A stretch of DNA of 47,281 bases from Planctomycetaceae bacterium. Its GTDB lineage: Bacteria > Planctomycetota > Planctomycetia > Planctomycetales > Planctomycetaceae. Under the pieces are notes generated by a model. The model worked only from the letters and a program-made list of their open reading frames with translations. It had not been told where the DNA came from and ran no database searches. Location of the stretch: NCBI GenBank assembly GCA_020426345.1, contig JAGQQE010000008.1:1-47281 (forward strand), given 5' to 3'. Below, one piece after another: positions 1 through 7,749 of the stretch (position 1 is the stretch's first letter; every line of letters starts with the position of its first letter). Both the position numbers and the translations under genes were made by a program.

Positions 1-445
1 GAGCATGCATCACCAGACCGCTGATCTGCAGGGAAACAGCCCCCGGCCTTGGCCCGAGGTACTGCCCGTCGATTGTCACTGTCTGACCAGTTTCCAATTG
101 TGGCAACTGGACGGGGGCAGGTGCTGGAGGAGCAAGTTCGTGCCGTTGCACCGGGCGAATGGAACATGCTGGTTGCGAACTCTGAACCGGTGGAGGACTG
201 ATGGGACGCCATTCGGGCTGATGAATCGGCTGGTGAATTGGCTGGTGAATTGGCTGATGAATCGGCTGGTGAATTGGCTGGTGAATTGGCTGGTGAATCG
301 GTCGGCAGACAGGCTCTTTCACCTTGTATACGGGTGCCGGAATTCCCACGTGACCTGCTCCTGGTCGGCCGCAGTTACCGGCGAAAGTGACGTTCTGAAG
401 AAGGGAGACGACAACCATCGTGACTGAAAGAATGACGTTTTTCAT
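1..445 (-). CDS. Secreted Pro/Gln-repeat protein with IPT/TIG-like C-terminal domain (partial, cut by window start)
   Basis: The reading frame starts at an ATG at 445-443 on the minus strand and is open to the window edge, so the C-terminus is missing. It begins with a typical signal peptide (MKNVILSVTM..., cleavage near VTFAGN). Next comes a low-complexity stretch of IHQP units encoded by seven 12-bp repeats (219-302), then a Pro-rich linker containing ACSIRPVQ. The visible end reads GQTVTIDGQYLGPRPGAV, which aligns with GQEVTIDGSAFGFQPGRV in the neighbouring gene at 796-1560. That pattern resembles the start of an IPT/TIG immunoglobulin-like fold (weak match by eye). The two genes are tandem paralogues on the same strand. 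The protein is probably exported and structural or surface associated. Its function is not known to me. The coding call rests on the paralogy and the signal peptide. Confidence 0.72.
   Translation of the reverse strand, partial: MKNVILSVTMVVVSLLQNVTFAGNCGRPGAGHVGIPAPVYKVKEPVCRPIHQPIHQPIHQPIHQPIHQPIHQPIHQPEWRPISPPPVQSSQPACSIRPVQRHELAPPAPAPVQLPQLETGQTVTIDGQYLGPRPGAVSLQISGLVMHA
219..302 (-). repeat. Seven 12-bp tandem repeats inside a coding region
   Basis: On the plus strand the unit is TGRTGAATYGGC, present seven times without interruption and with only C/T and A/G changes between copies. On the minus strand it encodes IHQP units of the secreted protein. Exact 12-bp periodicity keeps the frame, so copy number could change by slippage without breaking the gene. 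Confidence 0.9.
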
Positions 446-795
446 TGCTCTGGCCTTATCTGAATTTCGCAGAAAGCTGGACTTCACACCTCCTCATTTG
501 CGCCAGATCGAATGTGTTACAGATGGAGAAAAGAAATTCGGAGAATTCCCCGGAGGTTTTTTCGTTGTGATGGGCTGGTCCCCCAAAAACCGGGTGTTTT
601 TCGAGGCAGAATTCGATCGTCCGAGATGTAAAAGAGGATCGCTGCACTTTGGTTGGGCGTTGCAGAGTGCGATCCGTGGCGTGTTTGAAGAGTAAAAAAA
701 ATCCGCCCGGTGATTCACCGGGCGGACTTTGCAGTCACAACGCGAACTTGCTTCAGTTGTCGGCGGACTTTTATCGGGAATCCTCTGAAGGATGT
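446..795. other. Intergenic region between the two paralogues
   Basis: About 350 bp separate the upstream gene's stop (796) from the next start (445) on the minus strand. I see the strong terminator at 702-726, and then about 250 bp that should hold the promoter of the partial gene. No promoter is clear enough to call. A plus-strand reading frame across 420-695 has no recognisable content and is antisense to the promoter region, so I do not regard it as a gene. Confidence 0.6.
702..726 (-). terminator. Rho-independent terminator after the 796-1560 gene
   Basis: TCCGCCCGGTGA and TCACCGGGCGGA form a perfect 12-bp GC-rich inverted repeat around a single central base, so the real loop takes in a few stem bases. 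On the minus strand it is followed at once by a run of eight T (plus-strand A at 693-701). It lies about 70 bp past the stop codon at 796 and would separate the two paralogous secreted-protein genes. Confidence 0.85.
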
Positions 796-1560
796 CTATC
801 GAGAAGCCAGGGCCTGAAACGCGGGTTGTACTGATGGAACGAGTTGAGCTGTCAATTGATTGGCAACATTTCCATCGGCTCGCAGCACAACAACTGTCGC
901 ATTGGCTGCTGCCGCGATCGGGAGTTGCGGTATGACGGCCCGAACCTGCTCGTTCGTCCAGTTGGTCACCTGGGCGTCCAGTTGCATTCCACCGACCGCC
1001 ACAATCACTCGACCAGGCTGGAAACCGAAAGCTGAGCCGTCGATCGTGACTTCCTGTCCGGCTGGAATTTCTACAGAAGGGGCAGGTGGTTCCACAGGAT
1101 AAACAGGCTGTGGTGGAACGCAGGTGATCCTGCAGGTTTTCTGGCAGTGGCATTCGCCATGGCAGTGGCACGTGGGCTGATAGACGGGTTCACAGGGTCG
1201 AATTGTGCAAACAGGCCGATAGACCGGTTCACAGGGTCGAATGACGCAGACTGGCGGATGCACCGGCTCACAAGGGCGAATGACGCAAACCGGAGGACGA
1301 ACTGGTTCACAGGGTCGAATATGGCACACCGGCGGTGACGGAAGAGAGACTTCGCAGTGAATCGGTCGGTGAAAGGGTTCGCAGGGACGGATGTGACAAA
1401 CAGGTGGTGGTGGAAGTTCACAGTGAATGGGTGGGAAAACAGGGCGAACATAGCAATCCGTCGGCGGGTGAACCGGTCGAATGCGGCAGTCTCCTGCAGA
1501 ACTTTCAACAGCGGAGAAAGCGGACAGAGCGATCGTGGCAGCAAGTATGAGTTTCTTCAT
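796..1560 (-). CDS. Secreted Cys/Pro-repeat protein with IPT/TIG-like C-terminal domain
   Basis: I start this 254-residue protein at the ATG at 1560, which gives a clean signal peptide (MKKLILAATIALSAFS..., cleavage near ESSAG). A start at 1620 would add a non-signal leader. Residues about 24-130 carry five copies of a (C)xIRPCEP unit spaced 12-20 residues apart, followed by a Cys/His-rich patch (CHCHGECHCQKTC). The last ~95 residues begin VEIPAGQEVTIDG and look like a small beta-sandwich of IPT/TIG type, by pattern only. The regular cysteines suggest an extracellular disulfide-linked or metal-binding rod presenting a globular tip. It is followed by a terminator and by a paralogue at 1-445. 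Function unknown. Confidence 0.8.
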   Translation of the reverse strand: MKKLILAATIALSAFSAVESSAGDCRIRPVHPPTDCYVRPVFPPIHCELPPPPVCHIRPCEPFHRPIHCEVSLPSPPVCHIRPCEPVRPPVCVIRPCEPVHPPVCVIRPCEPVYRPVCTIRPCEPVYQPTCHCHGECHCQKTCRITCVPPQPVYPVEPPAPSVEIPAGQEVTIDGSAFGFQPGRVIVAVGGMQLDAQVTNWTNEQVRAVIPQLPIAAAANATVVVLRADGNVANQLTAQLVPSVQPAFQALASR

Positions 1561-1930
1561 TGTTCTGATTCCTTGATACTTGTGAGAGTGAGTTTGAGAA
1601 GGTCTTGTCTTCACACACACTCATTTGCCTTGTTCGTGAAGTGTTACAACGATTTTTGGAATAGATCTCCAAAAGGCTTTCCCTGAACAAAATACCGCTT
1701 CAGCCACAGTGTGCTGAGGATTCTGCCTCGCCACTTCCATCACCAGGCATGCCAGCGGACAAATGCGGATCGGGATATCTTGAGCCCGGCTGTTGCGAAT
1801 GAATGGCCATCTGGCGATGCACTGTTGGTGCGATGCGACAAGACGCCAGCAAACCGCGTCCTGCTCCACAGTCGTACCGTCATCGAAACCGAGGAATCCT
1901 GCTCGACAAGGCCGAAGGTCCACCGATAGG
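1561..1930. other. Intergenic region without a supported gene
   Basis: This ~370 bp stretch lies between the divergent start of the Cys/Pro-repeat gene and the cadherin-like remnant. Long frames are open on both strands (for example 1621-2055 minus), but none shows a recognisable domain, a signal peptide or a good ribosome binding site. It should contain the promoter of the 796-1560 gene, which I cannot pinpoint. It may be decayed upstream coding sequence of the remnant that follows. Confidence 0.45.
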
Positions 1931-2443
1931 GTGACCGGGCCAAAAACAACCGTTGCCGCCTCACTGGATTTCGAGTCCCGGGCATCACATTCATTGGTGG
2001 TTCGCGTTTCCGATCGCGACGATGCAACGTTGACGGACGAAGCCATCGTTGCCATTTATGTCAATGATGTTGCAGAACCGGGTCTGATGATAACGACACC
2101 CATCAAAGCTGGTGCGACATCCGTTTCCCTTGCCATCCTGTCGGATAGTTTGTTCGATGCAACGACCGACCTGAATATCGCCGATCTTCAACTTCGCATG
2201 GGTGACGTGCAACTGAGCCCAAAGTCTCGCGGAAAGAAAGGCCCGGTTGTCAGCTACACTGATGTCAACGGGGATGGTCGACTCGATCTTGTGGTCACCT
2301 TTGAAGTCACGAGTGGATCGTTTGCAGAACAGACGGATGCAGAGATCACGCTGCAGGGAAGCCTGACGAACGGTTCGTTGTTCTCTTCTTATTCTTCCGT
2401 TGACATTTTGCCCGGGAAAGGAAACGGGAGAGGAAAGAAGTAG
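1931..2443 (+). pseudogene. Truncated remnant of a large cadherin/VCBS-type surface protein
   Basis: The frame holds the end of a cadherin repeat (LDFES...HSLVVRVSDRDD...VAIYVNDVAEP, ending in the usual NDVxEP signature) followed by a ~125-residue C-terminal module with a VCBS-like calcium motif (YTDVNGDGRLDLVV) and a basic Gly/Lys tail. Such modules normally end extracellular proteins of a thousand residues or more. Here the upstream part of the cadherin repeat, any earlier repeats and a signal peptide are absent: in-frame sequence before 1931 is unrelated. A GTG at 1931 or a TTG at 1793 could start it, but the product would lack an export signal. I read it as a broken gene whose 5' part was lost. 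An assembly error or a distant 5' exchange is less likely. Confidence 0.6.
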
Positions 2444-2448
2444 AAAAT

Positions 2449-2484
2449 CCAGCCCCGGGGCAGTCAAGGCAGCCTTGGGGCCGG
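2449..2484. terminator. GC-rich hairpin between convergent genes
   Basis: CCAGCCCC and GGGGCCGG bracket a GC-rich inner segment with further pairing. On the minus strand the hairpin is followed by GGATTTTC. It lies between the stop of the cadherin remnant (2443, plus) and the stop of the ATPase gene (2580, minus), so it may serve both directions. The stem has one mismatch. Confidence 0.5.
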
Positions 2485-2579
2485 ATGGGTTTACTGACTG
2501 CATGGCCAGCGACATGGAACTCGCACACGCGACAGGTCGGTGGGTACCCATGTCGAACGGAGCAGTGCGCATGACCCGA

Positions 2580-4100
2580 TCAGCCTGTTCCCAGCCCGCG
2601 ATCGAAAGCGTCAAGCTCGCGGGAGTAGGCCTCCATCGTAGTTTCAAGGGTTGATCGACCGATCTTCCATGATGGTTCGTCTTCGGTAAATCGATTGCAG
2701 TGCTCGGTCAGTAATCGATAAAGAAAACGAAACAGGTGTCTTGGAACACGAAGTCGGCCAAATCGTGAAATCAAATCTTCCCGCGTGACATCATCGGCGA
2801 ACAGCGACGCAATCGTGACGCCGTTGTTGTGGTCCTGACGCTCCGCATCACCCTTCATGCACGCTCGGATGCGATTGGTGGCCATGTCGAACAGAGATTC
2901 GCCAGTCCATTCCAGTGACTTAATCAGGTTTTGTTTATCCAGTCGGGATCGCTCGTAGAATTCACGTTCCTCGCGGTTCAGAAAGTACACAACATCGCGT
3001 GGCAGCAACATCTTGAAGCCAATGCCGGGATGCTTGAGGAACTTATTGTCGAACATAGACCAAAGAAAATCCCGCATTCGCTGAGCGGAACCATTGATCA
3101 GGTGCGGTTCGTCAACGCGGTCAACCAGGACAAATATACTGGTAAATCCAAGGGGCTTCAGGATCCTCTGAAGTTTGGACATCAGTTCATACCGGTCATC
3201 ACTTCGGTCTCGCGAGGGCATGGGCTGCCCGTCAATTTCTCCTGCGGGGAAGCTACTTAGTATCTGATGAAGTGATGCGGTTCCATGCTCCAGAATACGT
3301 ACCTGTTTTGCAATCTGGCGGGCCTTCCACCAGAGTGAAGCCGATCTTTTCAGCCAGGGAAACCACCCGGCAAAGAGTGCCAGCAGGAACCATGGTGAAA
3401 CAAAATTTTCGACCACAGATATACCGTCACGTGAAATGTTTCGCAGGGCGAACGCCAGCACAAGAAGTGAAACGAAGATGCCGACGGCGAATCTCCATCG
3501 AGCTGTGATATTCAGGAATCCGATGTTCTTACGGATACGCGACCAGCGGCTCCAGTGAGATTGATCTGACGACTGATCATAGAACGCGGCCAGCATCAGC
3601 AGATCACGTTTTCGCATTCGTGGCAGCTCACATAGCTGCTTCAGGTGGATGTCCGGATCTGAGGCATTTGGATCGGCGATTACGTTGCAAAGCCGCCGCG
3701 TACTGAGGGCCAGTAAGGCGTCCATATGATCCCAGAGACGCCATTCCTGCAGAGCATGATCCGGATGACGGCGCCGGCCCCGAAGGCGGTCCTGAAAATT
3801 GTCCAGAAACGGATTCAGGTCATCGTAGCTGATGATAAACGCACGCTCTTCCGGATGCCGCCTGTTGTGTTCGCGCAGGGAATTAATCAGCTGCAGCCGA
3901 ATGGCGGTCTTACCTGCGCCTTTTTCACCAAACACAATTGAGGTGCTGGGATTGCTGCAGTCTCCCAGGATCTTGTCCCATGCTGCATGGTAAAGAGACT
4001 CAGAACAATGCTGCCGGAAGATGTGATCCGACTGAGCATCCTCCTGGCTGAAAGGATTGATTCCGATGCCGTAGTGTTCAAGAAACTGCTGAATCTTCAT
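2580..4100 (-). CDS. Membrane-anchored P-loop ATPase (KAP/STAND-like)
   Basis: This 506-residue protein opens with a GINPFS motif, as in several AAA-type ATPases, and a Walker A (GEKGAGKT, residues 58-65). Two hydrophobic segments follow at about 203-220 and 233-250, as a hairpin that would leave both flanks in the cytoplasm. A Walker B-like strand (IFVLVDRVDE) lies at about 322-331. The insertion of a two-helix membrane hairpin between Walker A and Walker B is the KAP NTPase layout, though I cannot assign the family firmly. The C-terminal third (FGRLRVPRHLFRFL) resembles the lid and winged-helix region of such ATPases. Its ATG overlaps the stop of the FG-GAP gene (ATGA at 4097-4100), so the two are translationally coupled. 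Substrate and role are unknown. Confidence 0.75.
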   Translation of the reverse strand: MKIQQFLEHYGIGINPFSQEDAQSDHIFRQHCSESLYHAAWDKILGDCSNPSTSIVFGEKGAGKTAIRLQLINSLREHNRRHPEERAFIISYDDLNPFLDNFQDRLRGRRRHPDHALQEWRLWDHMDALLALSTRRLCNVIADPNASDPDIHLKQLCELPRMRKRDLLMLAAFYDQSSDQSHWSRWSRIRKNIGFLNITARWRFAVGIFVSLLVLAFALRNISRDGISVVENFVSPWFLLALFAGWFPWLKRSASLWWKARQIAKQVRILEHGTASLHQILSSFPAGEIDGQPMPSRDRSDDRYELMSKLQRILKPLGFTSIFVLVDRVDEPHLINGSAQRMRDFLWSMFDNKFLKHPGIGFKMLLPRDVVYFLNREEREFYERSRLDKQNLIKSLEWTGESLFDMATNRIRACMKGDAERQDHNNGVTIASLFADDVTREDLISRFGRLRVPRHLFRFLYRLLTEHCNRFTEDEPSWKIGRSTLETTMEAYSRELDAFDRGLGTG

Positions 4101-5392
4101 CGCGTATTTACGTAGAGTTTGACGTTATGGGTCGCTCGTCCACCAGCCACGATGTCGGGGCGTCCATCTCCCGTCAAATCGGCAACGACCAGATCTTCGG
4201 TTGCCATACCACCTGCGTCGACGACGTACTTCGTCCAGGACGTTAAAATATTCTGCGAACAATCATACACAATGACCCCGAACGTATCCGGCGTATCACT
4301 GTGCCCAAATACGATCTCATCAGACCCATCGCCATCCATGTCTTCAGTCCATAGTGCATGACCTCGCTGAAAACCCGTATCGATCACATTTCTCTGCCAT
4401 AAGTCTGTGAATTTGCCCGATTCAGGCAGCTGGTAGAGCACCAGACTATGTCCATGCATAGGTTCGACCGTGACAATAAATGGTGTCCCGTCGAGCAGAT
4501 GCCCGATTTTAATCTCCCCTGCGCCCTGATCTGTGTTCGCGTCGCCTGATGCACCGTGGCCGAGTCGAGTGGCCTTCCATTCCTCATGAATTCTCTGAAC
4601 GAGCGTGATTCCTTCCTGGCTGGCCGTCAGCGTGTCCATCTTCTGATCCTGATCAAGATCCAGATGCCAGTGATTGTGCATCCTGTTGAATTCGCTGTTC
4701 AACTCCGTGGACATCCATCGGTCGTTTACAGGGTCCGTCGGTACCTCAAACGCGAGTAGTCGAGCACCGTTTTCAGCAGAGCCGTTCAGAGCAGATATAA
4801 CTAACTGCGATTGCCCGCTGCCAAGCACGTCGGACCACCTTGCGCGATGCAGCCAAAGCTCTTTGCCAATGGAGTGAACTTTCCAGGGTTGTTCCAGCGA
4901 ATCTGCTCGTTCGATCCAATGCAGTGTGCCGGACTTTGTCCAGCCCGCTCCCACTGCAAAATCGATGTGGCCGTCACCATTGATATCCCGGGGCGCGATG
5001 CAAACGTTGTCGCGCGGAGTCTGATCTTCAATCATCACATGCGATTGCCAGGATGGGTTCTCGTACCACAGTACCCGATTCTCGCTCACAGCGACAATAT
5101 CCTGCTGCCCATCTTCATTGATATCTGCCAGTGTGACCGCGTAACAGACTTTGCCAATTTGTGAGTCGATGATGCGCTCTGTGAACTGCGGGAATGGCTT
5201 CGTTCCGGCCGGGAGTCGCTTTGCTAAAGGTTCGTCTGCGAGAACGCAGTTTCCAAAGAACAGGCAGATAATCACGAAGCAGAATCGGCATGACGCGGGA
5301 ACCCCTCTTCGACGATACAGGTTGGATTCTTGATGCACTGGGGACCTCCGGTTCGTTGCACGCCTGCAGATTCGGGTGTGATTTCGAAACAT
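4097..5392 (-). CDS. Secreted FG-GAP/VCBS-repeat (beta-propeller) protein
   Basis: The protein has 431 residues. An unusually long basic N-terminal region precedes the hydrophobic core (FVIICLFFGNCVLA), with likely cleavage near residue 52. The mature part carries at least four calcium-binding FG-GAP loops (DINEDGQQDI, DINGDGHIDF, DMDGDGSDEI, DLTGDGRPDI), consistent with an integrin-like beta-propeller of six or seven blades. It is probably extracytoplasmic, binding calcium and a protein or glycan partner. The ATG at 5392 has only a weak ribosome binding site, and a downstream start just before the hydrophobic segment is possible. The 4-bp overlap with the membrane ATPase gene suggests the two products work together. 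Planctomycetes have many such propellers, so no substrate can be inferred. Confidence 0.8.
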   Translation of the reverse strand: MFRNHTRICRRATNRRSPVHQESNLYRRRGVPASCRFCFVIICLFFGNCVLADEPLAKRLPAGTKPFPQFTERIIDSQIGKVCYAVTLADINEDGQQDIVAVSENRVLWYENPSWQSHVMIEDQTPRDNVCIAPRDINGDGHIDFAVGAGWTKSGTLHWIERADSLEQPWKVHSIGKELWLHRARWSDVLGSGQSQLVISALNGSAENGARLLAFEVPTDPVNDRWMSTELNSEFNRMHNHWHLDLDQDQKMDTLTASQEGITLVQRIHEEWKATRLGHGASGDANTDQGAGEIKIGHLLDGTPFIVTVEPMHGHSLVLYQLPESGKFTDLWQRNVIDTGFQRGHALWTEDMDGDGSDEIVFGHSDTPDTFGVIVYDCSQNILTSWTKYVVDAGGMATEDLVVADLTGDGRPDIVAGGRATHNVKLYVNTR

Positions 5393-5480
5393 TGATTATC
5401 GAGCGAACTAACCTGATGGTAGTGATGCGACCCCGGACTTCAAAACCATACGTCCGGCAACTGCATCAGGCCGAATGAAA

Positions 5481-5521
5481 CAGCCCTGATCGACCGGGGG
5501 TCACCCGATGAATCAGGGCTG
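5481..5521 (-). terminator. Terminator of the ABC/DUF4340 operon
   Basis: CAGCCCTGAT and ATCAGGGCTG form a perfect 10-bp stem around a 21-nt loop that itself can pair weakly (ACCGGGGGT). It lies 30 bp past the DUF4340 stop codon on the minus strand and is followed there by TTTCATT. It also precedes the FG-GAP gene, which therefore has its own promoter in the ~90 bp left. Confidence 0.75.
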
Positions 5522-5551
5522 TATTATGTGTCAGTTGACGGAAACGGCAGA

Positions 5552-7639
5552 TCAGTTCTGGCCTGGAATCGAGGACGCATCTGCCGGCGTGGCAGCATCT
5601 TCGGTCGCATCAGCTGCTTTCAGGCTTACGACATCCTTCCGCTCAATCCGAAACTTTTCCAGGCTGTCGGAAGTAATCACGTAATACCAGCGAGAGAAAC
5701 GCTGAGACAATTCGTCTGCCTTCTTCTTTCCATCTTCGACTTTGGTCGCTCTGGTTTTGACGTCTCTTTCCCAGGCTGTCTTTTTCGACTGGTATTCGGC
5801 CATGGCCTTGTCGAACTCCTGCTGAGCTGCGGCTTTAGGATCAACGGGCTCGGCAGCAGGAGCTTCGCCCTCTTTCGGAGCAATGACCGGGTCCGGAGTG
5901 TTGTCACCCGCGGGCGGTGTCGAAGGCTTCGACTCGTCTATGGTTTCAGGTTCTGGGGAGCTCTTTTCATCCTCAACCACAGCCGACTTCGCGGGCTCAT
6001 CCTTTGCTGTCTCATCGGCAGCGGTTTCGGAGCTGGCGGGAGGATCGGCAGGCTGTTGTGTGTTTTCATCCTGGCCCGGTCCGCATTCACTTTCGTCTGC
6101 TGGCTCAGAAGGAGATTCTTCCTTCGCGTCATTTGCCTCTTCGCTGCCGCTCGCTTCGGTGTCAGACTTGGGTGCTGACTCGTTGGCCCCAGCCTCTTTG
6201 GCGGGCTCTTCCCCGGACGGAGGATCTGATTTCTGAGCGTTTCCCTGGTCTGCGTCTGCATCGTCCTTAGGGGAACCGTCTGCACCTTCGGCTGCTGGCT
6301 TCGCGTCGGCGGCTGGCTTCGCATCAGCTGCTGGCTTCGCGTCGGCTGCAGCAGGTTCGTTCAGGATCGCGGGTTTCTCGGGTGCAACAGGCTCTTCCGG
6401 GGCTGGCCCAAGGAGCTCTTCATTAAATTCAACCTTGACCAGCAGGTAGCGTCGAGGCCCGGCTTCTTCACCCGCCTGATTCTCGTCTTGCTCCTCCGGT
6501 TTGGCGGATGCTTCGTTATCCTTTTCGTCGCCCTCACCGTCACCCGCCGCGTCGTTCGCGAATCCGATTTCGATATCTTTTTCCGAACCACGAGCGACTT
6601 CGCCGAAGTAAAGCGTGTACTGCACGCCGGCACTTGTGCCTGCCTGCAACTCGCCTTCGTTGGAAACAAGACGCATGCCTTCATCGCCGACACGAGCAAT
6701 GTAGAAGCCCTGCTTCTGCATATCCCGCTGCAGGTATTCCTGCAGCAAAGGGTTTTGTGCGACTTCTCGAGACACGGTCAGATCCGCGTTCAGACCTTCT
6801 GGTTTCGGTCGGACACCCACGATCTTCAGCTGATCGAGGTTTGAGGCAATGGAAGTCACGGGGCTTTCGTCGAGCTTTTCAATCGCATCGTCCAGATCGG
6901 TCAGTTGCCACTTTCCAGTTGTCTTGAGATCTTCCTTGCGGAAAGTCAGTTTTTCACCTTCTTTGATTCGCCCTTCCTGCTCGTCGATGGAGTAGTTATC
7001 GACGACGATATTGACGAGGTCCGTCTGATTGATCTTGAGCAAATCAGGCTCAATCCAGTCGCTGAACTTCACAGACAAGTCAGGCTGAAGCTGAGCGATA
7101 TAAGTTGTCGACTTTTCGGGTTCCCGGACGTAGTAGTGATTTTCGCGGCCTTCAACGGCTTTACCTACGATCAGGTCCACCAGGGCATTTCCGCTTCCAT
7201 CTCGAAGTGTGACTCGTGTTCCTCGTTCATCGACTGTTGCAGACCCTTCTGCGGCCGGATCAACAACTGAATAGTTCTTCCAGTCGTCTTTGGAACGACT
7301 CTGCACGGCCGTCTTCTTGACACCGATCATCGACGCAGCCGTCTTTGCAAGTCGGTCCTGTGCCTCTGCAGGGTAGTTGTGGTGTGACGGAATCACCCAT
7401 TGTCCATCGTCATTCTGCTGAACCGAAAACGTTTGCGCTTCAGACGTCTTGTCGTTGAACCGTGAGACAGTCAACGATTTCGCTGTCAGCGGATCATTGA
7501 ATTCAGCAAAGAATGCCTGGCCGACGTCGGCGTATCCATCGATCGATGCAGGACGAGATCCGTACCATGCTGAGACGGCCGCCAATGCGGAAACACCGGC
7601 AATCGCGGTGAAAGTCAGAGTGCGTTTTGTCGCATTCAT
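5552..7639 (-). CDS. DUF4340 protein with long acidic Ala/Pro/Glu-rich insert (ABC cassette partner)
   Basis: I place the start at the ATG at 7639 (MNATKRTLTF...), giving 695 residues with an N-terminal membrane anchor. An upstream start at 7738 would put 33 extra residues before it. Residues about 35-390 match the DUF4340 pattern: a repeating beta module with 'WVIPSHHNYPAEAQDRL' and 'VDLIVGK..GRENHYYVR' blocks. Then comes about 230 residues of low complexity, including PAADAK repeats, rich in Glu, Asp, Ala and Ser. A final conserved block (FSRWYYVITSDSLEKF) closes the protein. DUF4340 proteins commonly sit beside GldG-type ABC components, as here. The role is presumed extracytoplasmic and linked to that transporter. 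The disordered insert is lineage-specific in length. Confidence 0.85.
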   Translation of the reverse strand: MNATKRTLTFTAIAGVSALAAVSAWYGSRPASIDGYADVGQAFFAEFNDPLTAKSLTVSRFNDKTSEAQTFSVQQNDDGQWVIPSHHNYPAEAQDRLAKTAASMIGVKKTAVQSRSKDDWKNYSVVDPAAEGSATVDERGTRVTLRDGSGNALVDLIVGKAVEGRENHYYVREPEKSTTYIAQLQPDLSVKFSDWIEPDLLKINQTDLVNIVVDNYSIDEQEGRIKEGEKLTFRKEDLKTTGKWQLTDLDDAIEKLDESPVTSIASNLDQLKIVGVRPKPEGLNADLTVSREVAQNPLLQEYLQRDMQKQGFYIARVGDEGMRLVSNEGELQAGTSAGVQYTLYFGEVARGSEKDIEIGFANDAAGDGEGDEKDNEASAKPEEQDENQAGEEAGPRRYLLVKVEFNEELLGPAPEEPVAPEKPAILNEPAAADAKPAADAKPAADAKPAAEGADGSPKDDADADQGNAQKSDPPSGEEPAKEAGANESAPKSDTEASGSEEANDAKEESPSEPADESECGPGQDENTQQPADPPASSETAADETAKDEPAKSAVVEDEKSSPEPETIDESKPSTPPAGDNTPDPVIAPKEGEAPAAEPVDPKAAAQQEFDKAMAEYQSKKTAWERDVKTRATKVEDGKKKADELSQRFSRWYYVITSDSLEKFRIERKDVVSLKAADATEDAATPADASSIPGQN

Positions 7640-7749
7640 GGGTTGACCTGAATTATCTGTGAGGAAGGACCTTTGAGATTCTGTGAGTGCGGTGGCATTG
7701 CGTCCGCCACCAGCAATTCTAATCCGAAGAACCAGCAACCGTTTCGAAA

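Noticed and set aside
219-302. Possible CRISPR array
   Set aside because: The 12-bp units are directly adjacent with no spacers and encode IHQP in frame.
420-695. Plus-strand 91-codon frame opposite the first intergenic region
   Set aside because: No family resemblance, signal or ribosome binding site. It overlaps the 5' region of the partial minus-strand gene, which is supported by paralogy.
494-1171. Minus-strand 225-codon frame overlapping the Cys/Pro-repeat gene
   Set aside because: It is in another frame of the same DNA, rich in Arg/Cys/Ser, as expected of a shadow of a Pro-rich coding sequence. It also runs through the terminator at 702-726.
1621-2055. Minus-strand 144-codon frame across the cadherin remnant
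   Set aside because: Antisense to the recognisable cadherin end and without family similarity. Its composition is plausible, so a weak doubt remains.
5528-6178. Plus-strand 216-codon frame antisense to the DUF4340 gene
   Set aside because: Its open frame arises from the low-complexity acidic insert of the DUF4340 protein on the other strand.
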